Source: Ophiobolus disseminans
Taxonomy: Eukaryota; Ascomycota; Dothideomycetes; Pleosporales; Phaeosphaeriaceae
Direction of reading: 5' to 3'
Length of the DNA stretch: 64,000 nucleotides
NCBI GenBank assembly: GCA_010093685.1
Contig: MU006235.1
Coordinates: 511,780-575,779, forward strand
Position numbers and translations under genes: made by a program. The first letter of the stretch is position 1. Each line of letters opens with the position of its first letter. Shown here in pieces: positions 10,333 to 23,097 of this stretch. Below the pieces are notes generated by a model, which was given only the letters and a program-made list of their open reading frames with translations, was not told the origin of the DNA and made no database searches.

Positions 10333-13300
10333 CTACCGCTCATCAACAAGCCCCAGCGTACTGTTGACAACCGCCAACTTGACAGAAAACTTATGCTCCC
10401 CGGACGGCACTTTATACACCGCCCCAACAGTCCCGTTCCCACCGCTCACAAATGCCGCCCGCACAGACGCAACAACACCACCACCAGCCGGCAACCTCAC
10501 CTCCGCCCCAACATTCCCCGGAACCCACACCCTTAGCTCAAACACCCCCTCCCTACTCCTCGTCCACCTCGTCCCCACCTCCCCCCACCTACTCCCATAC
10601 GTCCCCCCCGACCACTCCAAATCGCCCACAGGCTTAGGTTCAAACACCAGTCCCGGACCCCACGTACTGCTCATCGCGCTCAACGCCCCCGTTTTTATCC
10701 CCGCCACACCAGCGTGAAACCACTCATCTATCTGCGCCAAGATCATATGATTCTGCGACGCACCCAAGTCCCAGCGCTCGGGCAGCGTCGTCAACCCGCC
10801 TGGATTAGCAACCGTAGGACGCAACATGTATCCGTAGCTCGGGCGGTCGTTGCGCTGCAACGCGGCCCAGAGCACGTCGTCGTGTCCGCCGGCGGAGAGG
10901 GCGCGCACGATGGGGCCCATGCCGAGGGTGCCGCCGCTTAGGTGCGGGCTGCCGCGCGGGGAGAAATAGAATGTTGCGCTGACGAGTGCGTTGAGGACGG
11001 ATTTGCGGTGTTGCTCGGGGACGAGGCCGGCGTCGAGGGCGAGGGCTTGGGCTGTTTGTGTTGCATTCGACTTCGCTGCGTTACCCAGATTTGTGTACCG
11101 GCGTGTTGCGTTGTTGAAAAACGCTCCATTGAAAGCGTTGCGGATCTGTACGGCGAGGTTGGCATAGTGGATAGCGTCGGCGGCGTGCGAGGTTAAGTTT
11201 GCCATGCGCGCCATGGCGGTGATGGTAAGATAATAACCCCAAGTACCTGTTATGCGGCCGGAAGTTATTTCTCTAGATTCGAAGGGCACGGCTTCGACCC
11301 AATCTGCGAGCGCGGCGTCGACGATATGATTTTGTGCTTTCTCCCGTTGGATGTAAGTTACAAACTTCGTCATTTGTTCGTAGTACGTTTCCATGACTGA
11401 TGTGTCGCCGTACAAGTCGTATAAAAGCGATGGGACGAGCACGATGGCGTTGCCCCAGTTTATCTCGTCGCCGAAGCGGCCGGTATATCCGCCATCGTAG
11501 ACTGGTGCTTTGAGCGCGACGTTGCCGGCCATGGATGTGTTTGCGATGGATTGGGCTTCTACGAGGTGTCGCATGGTAGTGCGCAGGAAGGCGTCGAGGT
11601 GGACGTTGCGGTAGATAGCGCCCATGGGCATGGTGTAGTCAGCTGGATACGAGAGTTTCTCGCGGCCAGGACAGTCCGTAAAGACGGACATGATGTTACT
11701 GTAGAACGAATACCGCGCCATCTTATGAATGCGATTGAGCCGAGCATTCGAAGATGTAAATGTGCCCGCAACAGGAACATCTCCTTGTACACGAAGTCCA
11801 GTGATAAGATCTGGTCCCGGTGTAAAGCCTGCAGGAAGACCAGTTACCTGAATCCACTGCATGGCAAAGTAGTTGAAATCCGGATGCCATGTCTCGCCTC
11901 CCGCACGCCCGGCCGTAGTATACGTATTGAAAATATCCGCGCCACGGCCAGCAAAACCGATCGAGGCCTGATTAACAGTTCCATTAGCGTTGAGCGACTC
12001 CGCAGGCGCCATCTTAATAACCACACCAGCAGGCATTTGCGGCAACTTCAGCAGCGGCATTCCAGCAATGTTCTGCCCAAGGTCAAACACCCAAGTCCCA
12101 TTAATGGGGTTAGTAATCGACACCGGAACGAAGCGCTCCACGATTTTGATCGGTTCGGCGGCTCGTGCTACAAGCTTTGTGGCGAGGTTAGGTGGAGGTG
12201 CGATTCCGGCTGCGATCCATGACGAGTTGGCTGGGGCACCAGGACGGTCCCAGTTTGCTTGTTCGCGACGAGCGTCGTAATCTGATCCAGAGTACCACGA
12301 ATCTGTGACGAGCGGACCGAGAGCGGTGCGCCATGAGCGGTCGGTGACGATTGTGTCTGTACTTCCGTCGTTGTAGGAGATTTCGAGACGGGTGATTAAG
12401 CGTGGAGTGACTGATCATTAAAAACCGTAGGTTAGTAATAATCTTAGAGGTGAGCTACAGGATTGAAAATTTTCTTCGCAAAGGACTGGATAACTCACCT
12501 GCAGCGCCCGCAGACGGATCCTCAGCAGCGACATTATTCCCCGAGCCCGTAACCCTTCCACCCGATGCATGCGCAAGTTCCAACCCCGGTGCGAAGCTAA
12601 TAGTATTAGTAGTATTATCAATATTGTTGATAACACGCGATTCCAGCCTCTCGCCCCCATCACCAGTGTCGATGTTGACACTGCCCACCAAATGGTACCC
12701 AGTGACACTCGACAAGCGCACACTCGAACTGCCGACTTGCACATCGCCGACAAGGGTTCCATTACCCTTGAGCTGGCTCTCCCACCACGCGTAAGGCGAG
12801 TTGCGACCAACTGCAAGGTTTGTAACGCTGCGGCGTATGTAGGCCGGGCCGTTACCAAGTCTGACTCCAAGCACATTCTCGCCCGAACGTAGTACGTGCT
12901 TGATATTGTACGTGCGATACTCGCTCGAGAGCTGGTAATTAGAGTATCCCGGCGCGAGCACCTCATCCGTAATAGCCTCCCCGTTAACAGTGGCGTAGTG
13001 CATGCCCACGCCGGACAAGTACAGGCGAGCAGTAACAACCTCTTTGCCCTCTGGAATACTGAACTGCCGAGCGAAAATCGGCAATGGCTGCTTCTCGTTG
13101 CGATCCGGATACTCGATCCACCGCGCCTGGCCCCAGTCCGCTTGCTCAAGCAAGCCCGTGGCCCAAGTCGAGACATTCGACCACGCCGAAGGTTGACCAT
13201 GCGCGTCCCAAACTCTTACACGCCAGCTTCTACTCTCCCTCGAAGAAACATTTCCATCATATCGCACCTGCTGCGCCCGATCATCGACTTTCCCACTTCC

Positions 13301-13564
13301 CCATTGCAGCTGCCCTGCTGCGAGGTTGAATGCGGACGTGGCGACCTGGACTTCATATGCTGTTTGTCGGTCGCCTGGACAGATTGGCAAGTCGCAGTCG
13401 ACGGTTTGAAGTATCTGCCAAGCTATGGTAGGGCGAGTGTTTGCAAGGTCCAATGGGTTGTCGAAGCGCCCGTCGATGCTGAGCTTGACGACTTGAAGTG
13501 TGGTATTTTGCGCTGTTACGAGAGCCGCCAGCGCGACAACGCCGCATATCGAAGTAACCCGCAT
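10333..13564 (-). CDS. Secreted alpha-L-rhamnosidase, GH78
   Basis: Two exons, 13564-12499 and 12410-10333, intron 12411-12498 (donor GTGAGT, acceptor ATCAG). The product has 1047 residues. The start is the ATG at 13564 (MRVTSICGVVALAALVTAQN), giving a signal peptide cut near residue 18. The N-terminal half has the beta-sandwich domains of GH78 (ARWIEYPD, LYLSGVGMHYATVNG, LAPGYSNYQ, then DSWYSGSDYDARRE just after the intron). The catalytic (alpha/alpha)6 barrel carries TDCPGREKLSYPAD at about residues 600-613; Asp and Glu in this block correspond to the family's catalytic acids. Many NxS/T sites fit secretion. The enzyme removes terminal rhamnose from plant glycosides and pectin side chains. 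Two CreA-like sites lie about 265 bp upstream. Full length, no lesions seen. Confidence 0.95.
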
Positions 13565-14218
13565 ATTTTCCACTTCCAAGGAATTCCGACTTCACAAACG
13601 CAGCAGAATCCAGCGCCTAAATACCATCCCTCCATCAAGAAGCTCCATCTTTTAACATCCAGAGTACCAAGAACCACACCCTCGGCCATCGTGAAGTATT
13701 AGCCCGAAAGTGCAAACTCAATATCAAGCTTCTGTGAAGCCTTCCAGGATCAGCATTCGTAATGCCGGAGGTTAGACGTGCAGCTTGTGAGAGATCAGCA
13801 GATGCCAGGGGCGAGGAGGGATCCCCGGATTGACCCCGCAAACCCAAGCGTTCGGTTGCTTGGTGCTTTGATCAGGCCCGCAATACGATGATGGTTGATG
13901 CTTTGCGTTCGTTGCAATTTTGAACCGACGTACAGGGCATGGTTTTTTGAAGCTTGACTAAAGGCGGGAAATCTGGGTTTGATGAGAAGTGCATTGGCTT
14001 ATGCGTATGGTTGCTCTGGTGCATGTGGAAAAAGAGTAGCGCATCTGAAAGAGTAGAATGGTGTGTTACACATTAACCTGGGTATCTAAAAGCTTTTGTC
14101 AAAAGAACGTGCAGCAAGCCTAATCGATCAAAGTAGATCAACCACTAAATCGCACACAATGTCGCATTTGCCATTTCCGGCTCGGAACGTCGTCGTCGCA
14201 TACGACGTTTTCCACAAC
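13565..14218. other. Intergenic; promoter of the GH78 gene
   Basis: Contains paired CreA-type hexamers at 13823-13839. No gene seen. Confidence 0.5.
13823..13839 (-). promoter_or_regulatory. Two adjacent CreA-type sites upstream of GH78
   Basis: CCCCGG (13823-13828) and CCCCGC (13834-13839) both match SYGGRG in reverse, 5 bp apart and about 265 bp upstream of the rhamnosidase ATG. Closely spaced pairs are the form that usually works in carbon catabolite repression. Functional role inferred. Confidence 0.4.
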
Positions 14219-15794
14219 CTACCAGTGGCATATCTGCACGCTCGTTAGCATATTGTACACTCAATGAAACATTGGACTAAAACACTTACGCCGCCCTCAC
14301 TATCGTCCACGCTCCATGTCCCCGCCAGCCCCACAATCTGAACCTCCCCATCGAGCCCCTCTTTGACTTTCCCCATCCTCACGACACCCTCTTCGCCGCC
14401 GAAATCTCCGGGTCCGTTGTTCAACAGTCGCCTCGCCCACGCATCGATTGCTGGCTCGCCGGTCTCGTCGCGCGCCTGCTTCAGGAAAGGAATCAGAGCT
14501 GTGCCGCCTGTGCCACGAAGCTTCTTGCTACCGCCACGAGCGAGTGTGTTTGCGAGGTTGACGCGTTGTGTCTTGGCTTGTTGTGGGGAGAGGGAGCGTG
14601 AGCTTGAGCGTGTTTCGCGGGATTTGATGATGATGTAGCGGGAAACGAGTTGGATGTGCTTGTCGCGCAGGGCTCGTAGCATAGCCAGACAAGCATCGTA
14701 TGCGGTCGTCAAAGCGCGATTGTTGCGGTTCGAGTTCACGAACTCGCGGATGTTGGTGACTTGCTCCATGTGCTCGAGGAAGCGTCGGTGCGGGCCCGGC
14801 ATGTAGCGGCGCATGTCTTGGATGAAGCCGTGGGGAGGTGATTGGACAGCTCCTGGATCTGCCGGTCGAGGGTCTGATCGCTTTTCGCCAGTCGGACGGT
14901 GCTCGACGCCTAGGACGACGTCGAAGAATTGGATAATGGAGCTTTGCGCATTGCTGCCTCCGCTAAACTGGACATAAGGCTGCTCGCCGGTGCCATCATC
15001 GAACATAACACCTTCAGGCAGACCAGCATCTGCCATATTCTTACTGCCCGCCAGAAACGGCCGTATACGGTGGTAGAACACATGAGGGTCGCAACTCTCG
15101 TACATGCGCTCAAGCAGTGAACCAAGCTCGTCTAGTCGCTCTGCGAATGATCGTAAGGCTTGCACAACCGTGTTGGTATCCCTCCGTCGCACTGCATCGA
15201 TGGCCTCGATCATCATTGGTACAATGGGTCCCGCTCTTGCTTCGATTGCCACTGACACCAAGTAGAACCATGACTCGTCCAGCGAGCCAGTGAAGGTCAT
15301 GTGTGTTGCCAGATTGTCCAACGTATCCATCGGCTCGCCGTTAAAGAGAGGCCGCCAGTTCCACAAGCATACGCCTGCATATGTGGCCACGGGCGGAAGC
15401 TCAAGATGCTGACATGCCTTTAGGAAGGGGATCGAGATGGGTGGAGGAACGATCTAAATCGGACTGTCAGCTTCTCTTATCTTGGCAAGAACGCGGGACA
15501 TACATCAGTCGGTCTGTCACCTCCCCAGATGTATCCATGTGCAATGAATCCGAGTATCGAATATGCTCGACGCCATTCCGCTTCTGTGAGTAGTAGATCG
15601 GTGTCAAGAATGGGAAGAGCGTCGACTATTCTGCGTAGCTGCTTTGCGAGGATCAAGCTCTGAAAGTTGCGAACAACGGTTTCCCAAGGCTGGTAGTAGG
15701 CGTCAGGCAGGATACTGAGTGGTATCTCGTCTGGCAGGAAGCCATTTTGGGGTGAGACATCATAGTCGCTTAACCGAGGGAGTTGCGGAAGCAT
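14219..15794 (-). CDS. BNA2: Indoleamine 2,3-dioxygenase
   Basis: Three exons: 15794-15504, 15453-14290 and 14233-14219, with introns 15454-15503 and 14234-14289. The product has 489 residues. Exon 3 codes only ICHW plus stop; without splicing the frame would end in an unrelated tail, and GTAAGT plus a GCTAAC branch and TGCAG acceptor support it. Family marks are IVPPPISIPFL with YAGVCLWNWRP, the block GFIQDMRRYMPGPHRRFLEH, the proximal heme-ligand His in LRDKHIQLVSRYI, and the GTGGTALIPFLKQ loop. The enzyme opens the indole ring of L-tryptophan to N-formylkynurenine, the first step of the kynurenine route to NAD. A trifunctional tryptophan-synthesis gene lies 33 kb away. The symbol is by functional analogy with yeast; many ascomycetes carry several paralogs, so this one may be catabolic rather than NAD-specific. 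Confidence 0.94.
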
Positions 15795-17002
15795 GGTGAT
15801 GGTTAATGAGTGGCGATGAATTAATAGTGTGAATCCTGAGTATTGATGAAAGATTGTGGAAGAGAGGGTTGATGAAGAACTCGCTTTCCTAAAGTAGGTG
15901 ACCGATAGGGCTGACGTCCTCCAAGCAGATATCGCGTGATGACTTTGGAAGGACCTTGGTAGCTGTCGATAGGGCGCCGAATTGTTTTCCAAATGTCTTC
16001 GTGTTCTTGATTCTTTCCGTGGGCCAGGAGTCATGCGGGTGAGAGGACCAACGGGCAAATCTCGCGGTGTGGTTTGCGCAGGACAAAAGGAAGTCCTTTA
16101 GCTTTTGTGGTGTAGTAGGCTAGTAGCGCGGAGTTGGGAGGTACCAGTCGGAGACGCAGAACACCAAGTAGCTGAGGCAACAACAGCGCTCGCACGAGCT
16201 GTATTACAAGTAAGTTACAAGAGGATGGAGATCAGATGGCAAATCCGCATCAAAGACGTCGTGAATAGTAACCAACAAACAATCCGCGGCCGTATTGCCG
16301 TGTCACAAGGCAGGAGTCCTCCTACAAGGTACTCGCCTGACGAAAAATATCTTCACGGAACGCACCGGAATCGGCAGTACCGGTAGGCGTTGAGATTAGC
16401 TATAGCATGTCGCGCAATCCAGGCGCGTGGACTTTTGGTTCATTCTTAGCAATCATTTTACGCGCAGCGTCGATAATTCTAGTAGTCCCCACATGGAGGC
16501 GGGATGCCGTCGGCGGACGCTTCTAGCTAGTTTCCAGGTTTCTTAGTCCGTTCGAGATCCTTGTTGCTGGACCCTGCATTTCTCGCTGGGCAACGGCGGA
16601 CTGCCGAGATCGGTCGATCACTTCTGATGCAGCACGTGTAAATCAGATCATCGCAATCAGCAATGATGTATTCTCGTGGCACAATTCATTAATGGCCACA
16701 ATAGAACTAGACACATGGATCTAAGATGAAGGTATGAGGAAGAACGCCTGGGTCTGATGCATGTCGTTACAAGATGACTCCCTTCCGCCCAGCCAGCCCG
16801 GCTATCCAATGTCCGTTGCCATCCCACGCACATACGAGAAGATGCGCCAGCATGAAGTTGCTTTTCGGGGGGTATAACGTCGCTAACAAGTCTCAAATGC
16901 ATTCCTTTCCGCACAGCCAACTTCGCCACCCGAAAACAGTATTAGATATTAAGAAAAACATCATGACATGCCCATGGTAATCTTCGTGATCTATATTTGG
17001 TA
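15795..17002. other. Intergenic between the IDO gene 5' end and the kinase 3' end
   Basis: No gene recognised. Frames at 15889-16386 and 16657-16980 are short and without motifs. Confidence 0.5.
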
Positions 17003-20000
17003 CTAGCGTCGAGCCGAGGCCGAAAGACTAGCAATGGCTGCCGCTGATGCGAAGTCGGGCTTGCCAGACACACTACGCTGGGCCACTCGTGGCAGGCTGC
17101 TGGACGCGTTCAGCGGGGCTCCGTTAGCGGCGCGCTTGACTCCTGCTCCTTGAGGCCCTCCTTGAACAGTCGAATGCCGTCGCTGAGGGCCAGGAGCTTT
17201 GACGGGCGAGCTACTGGCTGAGACATCGCGATTCGAGTTGACCACAACACCGTTCTTGAAACTTGTCCCAGGAGGCTCCGGCAGCGGTCGTACCCGTGCC
17301 TGTGGTGTCTGGGAGGACGAGGGAAGTCGCTTCACTGGAGAAGAGATGCTCGAGGTCCCGTTGAGTGGCTGTCGTTGTCTCGCAGTTGGACGTATGCCGG
17401 TGATAAACGCGTGTTGCATAGCCTCGTCAGGCTTGATGCGCCGCTCGGGGTCCCACCGAAGGCAGCGTGCGATGAAGTCTAGGAACATTTCGTCGTCGCA
17501 CTTGAGGGCTTGCTGAAGCGTCTTCGAGCTGGGGCGGCGTCGGCGGCCTTTCGTAGAGACCGTCACTCTTGGCTTCCCTAGCGAGTCAAAGAACAACTTC
17601 TTCCTGCTGCTCTTCTCGATCAGATGCTTTTCTGGGGGCCCGAATATCTCCATGATACAAGCAAGCTGTTCCTGCTCGTTCTCTCCGGGGAAAATGGGAT
17701 ATCCAGTAAGCAGTTCCGCAAGGATGCAGCCCAAACTCCACATGTCGATTGGCAAGCCGTAGCTCATGCCTAATATGACCTCGGGCGATCGGTAGAAGCG
17801 CGACTGGATGTAGGTATATACTTTCTCGTTTTCGAAACAGCTGGAACCAAAATCGATGACCTTGATCTCGGAATGCAGGGGGTGCGCAAGCAGGATGTTC
17901 TCAGGCTTCAAATCGCAATGAATGACACGTTGTGTCTTCAACAATACCAGCGACGCCAGCATCTGCTTACAAAACCTGCGGATGAGGCGAAGCGAAAAGC
18001 CCTTGAACTCATGTGCCTTGATAAACTCGTACAGGTTCATGCCGAGAAGCTCGGTAGAGATGCAGAGATGGCCTCGGAAGTAAAAGCTCTGCGTGAAGCT
18101 AATCATACTGTGCTTGTTTTCAGGGTCCTGCTTCCATGTTAGTCCCGCCTTAGTTGTTGACTTTCCAGAAACTTACCCATTCGCGAAGCTTTTGGAGGAT
18201 ATTAACCTCAACTAAAGCTTGCTGGTGGAATCTTTTCTTGTTGCGAATGATCTTGATGGCAACGAGCCCGCCAGTCTTGTGATCGACACAACGCACGACC
18301 TGTCCGAAACTTCCCTTGCCTAGTAAATCAACGACTTCGTATCGATACGCGAGGTGATCACCAAAGACGATGTTGTAATCGCCTCTCTCATCGTCGTAAC
18401 CAAAGTTGGCTGTCGCGGCGTTAAGATCACCAACGTGCTTCTTCGCGCTCTTCGTCCCACAAAAATATATTTCCTTGTAGTCGATTATCTCCCCTCTCTC
18501 GAATATGTTGAGATTGACCATCTGGAGAGCTTGCGCTGGAGAAACACGCTCCTGGGGTTTCGCGCGCTTGCGAAGTTCATCGACATCGCGTGCTGCATGT
18601 TCATGGTCCTTACGCTTCGAAGCGAGCTTCTTCATGTCCTCGTCGGCCAGTAGATCGTCTCTGTCGAGGTTTGGATCCAGATTGCGAGACTTGAGCATGT
18701 TGGACGAGCTTTTCGATCCTAGCATACGCTGCATGGGTGTTAAAAGCGAAGACCCCGATTTCGGCGCAGGCTGAGCTCCGGCTGAGTCGTTGTAGCCAGA
18801 CAACGTGCGCATACCCGCAGTAACCGTGGCTTTGCGAACACCTGGTTTCTCGAGCTCTGTATCGCTTGCGATCGTCGCTGTGGACGTCTTGCGTCGACTA
18901 AAGTCGAGTGATGGCCGTGTGCGGTTCGTGGTAGGTGTGGGGCTCGTCCCAATCGCACCACTCCATGTCGCAGATGCAGGTAGTCGGGGTGGGGGCATAT
19001 CACCATGCCTCGGCGGTTGTGGTCCTGATTCGTCGGGCTTTTGGGGAGCTTTCCGGGTAGGTGGGTTTTGCGAAGGGTGAGACGCAGCCTTGGACGATGC
19101 TCGCCGCCAACCGCTTAAACTCAGTTTGCGCCTCAACGAAGATCCCGAGGATGGAGTCTCGGGTTCGGTTGAGGTGGAGGTGTGTGCAGAGTCGGACGTA
19201 TCCTTCTTCTGTAACGGACGAGATCCAGCAGGCCTCATGCTCTGCATTTCGACATCCTTGGCGCCAGTATGATATTCACCACTTGGTCGTGGCTGCAAGC
19301 GAGTGAATTCACCGCTACCCTTGGGAAGTGAGTTTGAAGCAAATGGCGTGGTCGTTTGCCGTGTAGGATTCAAGGTTGGGATAGGCATCGTCCCAATAGC
19401 AGGAGGTCCACCAAATGGCTCTGCCGCACGCAGATTGTATGCAGAACTGCTACTACGCAGTTGCTTCTCGTAATCGTAATGTTCGTGATGTGCGCTCTTG
19501 TTGAAGAAACTGGCCTTGGATGCAGTCATAGGTGTGCTCGGCGTCTTGTTGGTAGCGCGTTTCGGCGGAGGCGTGACAGCACGGTCGTCCACTTCAGCAG
19601 ATGGCGCCGGAAATGCAGAGGCACGGTTACTGTAGGGCGCACTGAGCGGAAGGAGATTCAACGGTGGGAGTCTGATAGGCTGAAGATTCTTCCTGGTAGA
19701 TTGCTGTAGTGTAGGGGTCCTCTCAGGTTCGCTTCCGGAGCCTACAGTCAGGCCTCGTCTATGCCTAATAGACCCAGTGCTGTGCTTCGAGAATTCACTT
19801 CTCAGGGATTCACTGCTTGGTTCTTCGACGTGTCGAACTTGGCTGTTCGCAGTAGTGCTAGCAACCATTGCGGGTGGGGCAGAAGGGGGTGGCGGGGGCA
19901 TGTTTGACTTGAACGACGACGTTGAAAACGCAAAGCTGCTTCGCTCAGGGTCTTTTGGAGACTCGTAGGCCTTTGGTATTGCAGGAACAGGGGGCACTTC

Positions 20001-21708
20001 TTCCTCCTCCTCTCCGCCAGCTGAGCTATGCACGTTTCGCGGCTTTGGAGTCGGTAACCGCGAGCTTGATTGGGCGGGGTTTGTGCGCATAGGTATGGCG
20101 GAACCAAGTCTGAGAGAATTCAGGCTCGAGTTTGACGAAAGCGAGATACCAGAGTGGTAGGATTTGCGATTCTGTTCAGGGGTCGCACGAGCTGACGACG
20201 GGGTCGCGCTTTTTCCGAAGAGTACAGCTGGAGACTGACTGAAGGCACGCTCGTCGAAAGATTGGTCCCCCTGAGGAGTCGGTGGAGCAACTGGGCCACC
20301 AGGAAGGTTCGGGTTCATAGAGAGTCGCTTCAGCCTCCGGGCGTCGGTGGGGCTGATAGTTCTTGCACCGAGTCCGGATATGTGGTGTGCAGTCGACTGT
20401 CGCTTGCTGGCAGATGACGAAGGAGTCTGTGTGCGCTGTGCGGGCGATCTTCCTGGCGAACGAGAGAAGTTCAGAGAGTGTGATGTGGAGTCTGGCGTAG
20501 ATACTGAGGCTGTCAGGTGTGAGGAAAGCTGCTTAGAGGGCGGTTGCAGAGATTTCGCCTTTGCGGATCGCGCGGTGTTTGGGAGCTTTGGCACGCCGGC
20601 CGTGGTGTTGGTGATGTTGGGGTTCGAAGTGAGCGTCTCCCGTCGGTTGCCTCTATTCAAAGACGGGGCACGACCAATTTGAGGTTGCGTACTGTCACTC
20701 GCCAACCTGGACATTCCATCTGAGCTGTTTGTTGGCATCATACCCGGTCCCACACTCTTTCGTGGCGCCCGTGCGGCAGGGTTCGGTGGTGCCTGTGCAG
20801 GGAACTGGCTCTGCCGTCGCGTTCGTATGGCCATGTTGGTGGCAGGCGGTGGCATAGACGATGCGTCAGGTGCGGCGGTGCTGCCAGACGCTGTCAATGT
20901 ACCACTGGGCTTCCTCGCCGTCGATTGACTAAACCGGCGGATAAACGAGTTACTGCGCGTAGGGCGCGCATCTGTGGCAGGGGCTCCCGTGAATGTCTGC
21001 ATGTTGGGTGTGCTCGTGTTGTTGCTAGTATTGGGAGGCAGGGGGCTCTTGAAGCTCCCAGGGGCAGGAAAGTCACTCAGATCGGGTTCATAGGCGAGGC
21101 TGTTCGCGAAGTCGTCGAAGTTGACCGAAGGAAGGAAGTCGTATGTTTGGGAGTGTTCGGCAGGCTCTTTCGGCGGTTCGGCCTGGTGGGAGAAGCTGAA
21201 GCGCGGGTTCGAGGTGCTTGAGCGCGCCGTGGCCTCATTCGTAAGGGTAGGAAGGAAGGAGCGGCCCTCGACGGAAGCCACGCTGGTTCCACTCGCGATT
21301 CTGCATACACGCATTAGCTTCCATACCGCGCCACGCCTCGCAACTGCTCTACACTGGCACCTACCTGGGCTTGGAGAAGTCCTGGGGTCGCTCTCTCGGC
21401 CCCAGCGGCACCTTGTTCCGCCCCACTCGCAGCGACGGATTGGTGTTGGTGGTGGGCGGCGGTCGCATGGCCGACATGGCGTTGGAGGCGCTCGCCTTGC
21501 GCAGTCGGCTGCCATGATCGGTCGTCTTCTGGAACTTGCGGACCCGGTCGTCTATTCGAACAATTAACGCTGCAGCACGTGCAAGTTGACTCAGCGGCAC
21601 CGTACCTGACGAGGTGCTCGACTCCTCACCCGACACATTGGACCCTGATCTCACTGGGAGATCCATCGAGTCCGTTGTGCGGGTCCCTGCGCGCACTGGC
21701 GCAGACAT
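17003..21708 (-). CDS. POM1: Pom1-like DYRK-family protein kinase
   Basis: Exons 21708-21365, 21300-18177 and 18127-17003; introns 21301-21364 (GTAGGT...TGCAG) and 18128-18176 (GTAAGT...AAGCAG). About 1530 residues. A further 54-nt candidate intron (21552-21605) lies in exon 1 and would not change the frame. The long N-terminal half is Ser/Pro/Thr-rich and disordered. The DYRK homology box precedes the kinase (IIDYKEIYFCGTKSAKK). The kinase has the P-loop LGKGSFGQVV, VAIKIIRNKKRF, VIHCDLKPENILL, VIDFGSSCF and the activation loop YTYIQSRFYRSPEV, whose second Tyr is the DYRK autophosphorylation site. A basic Ser-rich tail follows. Pom1 kinases form cortical gradients and control polarity, cell size and septum position in fungi. 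The joint at 18177/18127 restores REWDPENKHSMISF, which confirms that both long frames are one gene. Confidence 0.9.
21552..21605 (-). other. Candidate in-frame intron in the Pom1-like gene
   Basis: GTACGG donor and GAATAG acceptor enclose 54 nt with no stop, phase 1. Splicing gives SSTSSDDRVRKFQ, retention gives an 18-residue insertion ending in RIDDRVRKFQ. The donor is weak and either form is plausible. Confidence 0.4.
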
Positions 21709-23097
21709 TATCAGCGCCCCTGCGACACCCGGCCAAAGGATGTCCTACTCCCAATGGTCCCTCACTATCTGGTCCCTCCGGAGCGCGAAAACACTCTCCA
21801 AGCGTGAAGCTTGGGCTCCGCTCGAGGCTATGCGGACATCGCGCTGCGGATAGTCTGACGGCGGTGAGGGCGGGCGACGTGAAGGGCTCGAATAGCGTCT
21901 AGGCTAGTATCGTGTATTAGCAGTGGTTACAGGTCACGCGTCGCGCCGGCTGGCGGTGTTGTGCTGTGCTGCAAAAGAAAGACGGAGAGGTTGCTGTGGT
22001 AGTCGGAAAGGTACGAGCAGCCCGCCAAAGACACACTAACCTGTAGTTGCTCGGGACTTTGCTGCTTGGGCCGGCCCCTGTCATGCCTCTCGCCAATCAT
22101 ACAGACACGATCAAAACATCCCCTGGGAAACGGCGCAATGTCTAGCATACATCTGCCAGTCTCAAGTTGGGCACCCCGTCAATGCTTCTGCATGCTTCGC
22201 GACGCAGCAACGCACAACACAGTCGCTGTGCGACCGCCCATCCGTCGCTGTTACTGCACGACGTGGAGCAACCTGGAGCTAGCCAGCCCCTGTTAACGGC
22301 TTTCAGCATGTGCACCTTGACCCTTCGTCCTGCATGCCTTGGACCCTTTGCTGTCTGTAACATGACGGCGGGCCGCTGGGCCTGTGCCCTCTCCAGATTT
22401 CAGTGTCATTGCTCATCGGCCTGAGGTTGAGGCGCTCATACCTCCACGTCGCCATACGAGGCCTGTTCACGTCGCGGTCTTTGATCGCGGGTCTACCTAG
22501 TGCAGTCGCGATACTGCACCCTAACAGCGCTTGCAATATTGATGCATCAATTTCCAGGTCATTTCTTTCTAAGTAGACGCAGTTGCTTTGTGATCCACTT
22601 GTGAGTAGAGACGCTGCGGTCTGCTTGTGTCACTCGTGCCTTCCAAGGTTGTGTCTGGCTCCTCGAACGTGCAGCCCTAGGCTCGCGTGGCCTGCATCAA
22701 AGGAAGAAAAGCGCCGTGCCCAGCCGACGCCACACCTTAACGTGCACCATGCCGTCATCAGCCTCCCCGGCTTGGACTGCCCCGAGGCTCTTCATCGTAC
22801 AACTTCACGATGCACAGATGGAAGGCTTGAATGTATGAATACACTGCAGCTAAAGCTAGGATAGTCACGTAACCCCTCCGCCACATGTGACCCGCCAGCG
22901 ACTTCCTTGTGAAAGAGGCGGTGCAGCCACGAACATCACATCCTCTATCACATGCTCGCCATAACCATTCCACTATATTCACCATATCGAATCTCCGAAG
23001 ATACACCACCGGATTAATTCATCTCTCAGGACTGCATATGAGGAAGAGCTAGGAACGTGTGGATACTACAAGCACCGCTACTGGAATCAAAACCACC
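21709..23097. other. Divergent intergenic region, Pom1-like gene and peroxin gene
   Basis: Promoters of two divergent genes. Several short frames on both strands lack motifs. Nothing else recognised. Confidence 0.5.

Noticed and set aside
11551..12222. 223-codon frame on the plus strand
   Set aside because: Antisense to the well-supported GH78 coding sequence.
20347..21567. Several plus-strand frames of 100-150 codons
   Set aside because: Shadows of the Ser/Pro-rich N-terminal half of the Pom1-like kinase.
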